DNA from: Myoxocephalus aenaeus
Taxonomy: Eukaryota > Chordata > Actinopteri > Perciformes > Cottidae
Length of the DNA stretch: 64,000 nucleotides
Direction of reading: 5' to 3'
Assembly (NCBI GenBank): GCA_038501785.1
Contig: JBAMJR010000040.1
Coordinates: 3,909,501-3,973,500, forward strand
The notes under the pieces are model-generated. The model had not been told where the DNA came from and did not search any database. It saw nothing but the letters and a program-made list of their open reading frames with translations. A program made the position numbers and the translations under genes. Below are positions 61,501 through 64,000 of this stretch, one piece after another; position 1 is the first letter of the stretch, and every line of letters begins with the position of its first letter.

Positions 61501-64000
61501 CAGTCAGCAGTGCAGTGCAGCCTTATTTGGGATGAATTTGACAGATGTATACTTTTCTGCCCTAATCAGTGGTTGAACGGGATGTTCATAAAGTCCCTTT
61601 ATACTATAAAGGGACTTGTGTGAAAAAACTCTAGTGAACAATACGCGGTCTGTACTATAAAGTTTATAGTATAGACCGCGTATTGTTCACTAGAGTTTTT
61701 TCACACGTTTCCACTCAGTCGGTGGTTGATCTACCGCTTGAACTAGAACGAAAAAGACAAAGAAGAAATGAGGCACAAAAAAACGGAATACAATATTGTC
61801 TGTTTTTCCTTGTGAATCACAGGGTGTATATGGACACACGGACCATTCATTCTCAGGTCGACTGTTTGCGAGAAGGTCATTGTGTGTTGAACTAAAACGT
61901 CACCACTCGCACTGTAGGGCATCATGGAAGTTGTCCCAGTTTAAAGGGTTCCTGGTCATAAACTTGAAAATAGGAAGCACCTGAATGCAGCATGAGTTGT
62001 GTTGTCTGGAAGGTGAGGCCATCTGGTTGTAGTACGATTCAGTTTCAGTGTCCAGTCCTTCATTGGCAGGTGCATTGGAAGATCAGCTGAATTGGGAGCC
62101 GCTTGTCTGAATGAATTGTGGCTGTGAGCCCCTGTGTCCACCTGGCGGTGCTCTTTGATTAATTAAACTGTCAGGTGCGAAGCTGTGGGGTTTAGATGTT
62201 CATAGTGATCTGATGGCAGTAGATTACATCTGCTGTTGACTGTTGATGTTTGTCAGGCACCTTCATCCTAATTTACAGATAAAACCTAAATAAATGATGT
62301 GTGGATTGGGCTCAAGGCATGAACAGAAACTTTAAATTCTTAAAGGAAATTAAAATGTTCTGTCTAAAGAATAAACTATTTCACAATATTCTTCTCATAT
62401 TTAAATTGTCTTTCTCTTTAGGGATTGTGTGCACACGCTCCACTCCAAAGACACTTGGTTGAAAGAGGCACGGACTGTCAGACTAGGAGAGGAACCATCT
62501 AAGGTGAGTGAGAATATTTTTCTCAAATTGCTTCTCTTTATTTGTTTCTCTTCTATTTTTCTCTCTTCCATCCATCACTTTCAATCTTTCAGTTAGTTTC
62601 TCTGTTATTTCTGTTCCTCTCCTACTTAATTCCACGCTTGCCAAATCAGTCCAGCAGTTTTGTTTTATTTGCATGATTCATGACTGATGTTACCAAATAA
62701 GGTGAACAACTTCATGAACAGAATCAAATCAGAGTAATAACAGTTTATTGCCAAGTACAAGTCATTTGGCTCGTTGAATGGTGCATAACTACAAACACAA
62801 AGGACATCATTTGTGTGTAACGAAGAAATTGACCTACCTACCTACCTACCTACCTACCTACCTACCTACCTAAATCAACACTTTGCTGTTCAAACAACCA
62901 CCATTCCTCCATCATAGTTTTATTCCGAGCATTGAAGTGGATGAGGCCCGGTCGATTTGAGGTGTGACTTGTAGCCAGAACCAAAGAGCAAGGTTGCTGT
63001 GTAGCACGATATTCCGTTTCTAGAGGAAACGGTACTTGTACGGTACTTGTTTTTCGGCTGTGTAGACAAAAGTCAATCTATTTTTTTGACTGATTATACT
63101 GAGACATACTGTAAAGGTGCCTCATGAATGCATGACTACTTTATGATCATAAAAAAGCATGCAGAGCCAAAACACATTTAACCGTTCAAGTAAAATTTGT
63201 GAATTTGCTCTCAGCTACGTTCCTGTCAGTGACCGTTTTGCATTATGACTGATGTTTTGCTGCATATTTATTGAATACTTAGGGGAGCAATGATGAAATT
63301 AAATCTCTGTCTAAATTGTAACAATGAACTGATGATAGTGACAAGTATTTTTGGCAGCAAGCTGAATGAGTCTACATTTAATTATTTCAGCCGGTGAGCA
63401 CTGATTAGACACGATGCGAATGCGAACATGTAAAATAGTGCTTTGCAGGAAAACAAAACCGTCAGACCATCATCTTACAATGTTTATCTCCACTGACACC
63501 GACATGGTGTTGTGCCTTTATTAACCTGTCTGTGGTGACAAGGTCGGACATATTGGCTATTCAGCCTCAACTGTGACTGAACTGAGGAGACCAGGAGACG
63601 ATGTGTATAAAAGCCCCGCTGTCTCGCTCTCTTCCAGATGGTGAAGGGCTTCTCTAACCGTTCCCGCAAAGCCAGGATGGCGTCTGAGCAGAAGGAGGAG
63701 AATGACCTGGCTCTGTTTGGAGAATGGCAGACTGAAGAGTACCAGCCGCCGATAGCTGTGGATGGGAAGGTAACAATAACGGGGAGGAAACACGTTCACT
63801 GGAGCAGCAAAAAATATTTAAATATGAATTGAATTTCCTGAACAACCAATAAATGTAATTGTTTTCTGTGTCTGTGTCTGTATCTCCAGGTTCCGCGTAA
63901 CGACTACGGCAACGTCTACCTGTTTAAGCCCTGCATGTTACCGGTGGGCTGTATTCACCTCCAGCTGCCCAACCTGCACCGCGTGGCCAAGAAGCTGGAC
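55580..64000 (+). CDS. xpc: DNA damage recognition protein XPC (first 12 coding exons, cut by window end)
   Basis: Exons: 55580-55679, 57185-57481, 57636-57732, 58314-58398, 58508-58665, 58877-58997, 59114-59203, 60315-61196, 61328-61488, 62422-62503, 63638-63769, 63890-64000. All phases are compatible; 772 codons are visible and the frame is open at the end. Landmarks are the acidic DDWEEVE segment, VEIEIETPE, the conserved VHLLCLIASG region, the low-complexity Lys/Glu/Ser insert in large exon 8, then the Rad4-type transglutaminase-like half GADDWLEVFLVKTSSWVCVD. The start of the beta-hairpin domains follows (KNHPLYALKRHLLKYE, CVHTLHSKDTWL, MVKGFSNRSRKAR). XPC senses helix-distorting DNA lesions with RAD23B and centrin and starts global-genome nucleotide excision repair in the nucleus. 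The remaining C-terminal hairpins and RAD23/TFIIH-binding tail lie beyond the window. The exon 6 donor (AAT|GTTGGT) is weak. Confidence 0.96.
56511..56552. repeat. (TG)n/(TGCG)n microsatellite in xpc intron 1
   Basis: A TG array passes into TGCGTG-type units. Confidence 0.88.
56613..56635. repeat. (ATC)n microsatellite in xpc intron 1
   Basis: About seven ATC units. Confidence 0.88.
58818..58865. repeat. (CT)n plus (TTCTC)n tract before xpc exon 6
   Basis: A CT array is followed by several TTCTC units. The tract forms an unusually long polypyrimidine run leading to the acceptor at 58876. Confidence 0.88.
59651..59700 (+). mobile_element. Possible hAT terminus in xpc intron 7
   Basis: CAGTGGTTCCCAACCGTTCC followed by CTGATGTACCAC resembles the terminal repeat of a common vertebrate hAT group. 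No matching right end was found in the intron, so this is a relic at best. Confidence 0.42.
61592..61706. repeat. Paired hairpins: 12-bp-arm palindrome and near-perfect 43-bp-arm palindrome in xpc intron 9
   Basis: The first hairpin (61592-61616) has perfect 12-bp arms around one base. The second has arms 61618-61660 and 61664-61706 with a single mismatch and a 3-base loop. Both share a TATACTATAAAG-like core in opposite arrangements. There are no coding features. Confidence 0.93.
62719..62832 (-). mobile_element. LINE 3'-end fragment in xpc intron 10
   Basis: The plus-strand sequence AGAATCAAATCAGAGTAATAACAGTTTATTGCC resembles the 3' end of the LINE at 13549 (hexamer tail, then TTTATTGCC). 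It is in the same minus orientation and heavily truncated. Confidence 0.62.
62833..62872. repeat. (CCTA)n microsatellite in xpc intron 10
   Basis: About ten perfect CCTA units, directly adjoining the LINE fragment. Confidence 0.95.

Overview
This is vertebrate nuclear DNA, most likely from a ray-finned (teleost) fish. Genes are split by introns with standard GT-AG junctions. (CA)n/(GT)n microsatellites are very frequent, and there are tRNA-derived SINEs of the fish V-SINE/HE type, L2/Rex-like LINE fragments and much hAT transposon debris. No bacterial-style gene organisation is present. Three protein-coding loci can be supported by exon-by-exon reconstruction.

Layout. (1) 1-25285 is gene-poor: dinucleotide arrays, three or four SINE copies, one LINE reverse-transcriptase fragment (13549-15080, minus) and unassigned AT-rich sequence. 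(2) 25286-32020, minus strand: a complete 13-exon dalrd3 gene (582 aa predicted), a tRNA-Arg m3C-methylation cofactor with a C-terminal DALR anticodon-binding domain. It carries a 16-glycine tract encoded by a GGA-triplet microsatellite. (3) 32548-54303: an immune GTPase (GIMAP/AIG1) cluster inside a segmental duplication. The left block (32548-33430 plus 38089-44550) is repeated on the right (47034-47691 plus 49394-54303). hAT elements and other insertions lie between the matching parts. (4) 55374-64000, plus strand: the first 12 coding exons of xpc (nucleotide-excision-repair damage sensor, 772 codons visible), cut by the window end.

The most interesting structure is in the left GIMAP block. 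A ~1.72-kb tandem duplication joined the coding region of GIMAP unit 1 to the 5'UTR and first exon of unit 2. Unit 1 lost its own stop codon, C-terminus and 3' end, and unit 2 lost its promoter. The reading frame runs through former 5'UTR sequence into exon 1 of unit 2, whose intact GTAAGT donor is in the right phase for exon 2 of unit 2. The locus therefore predicts one interferon-responsive promoter (ISRE + TATA), one 3' end and a 672-aa protein with two complete AIG1 GTPase domains. The right block keeps the unrearranged single-domain gene (374 aa) with its own ISRE and TATA, and serves as an internal control.

Other points of note are a near-perfect 43-bp-arm palindrome beside a perfect 12-bp-arm hairpin in an xpc intron, a 599-bp element with ~150-bp inverted terminal regions at 45279-45877, and a 1,253-bp hAT copy with a perfect 8-bp target-site duplication at 35366-36618.
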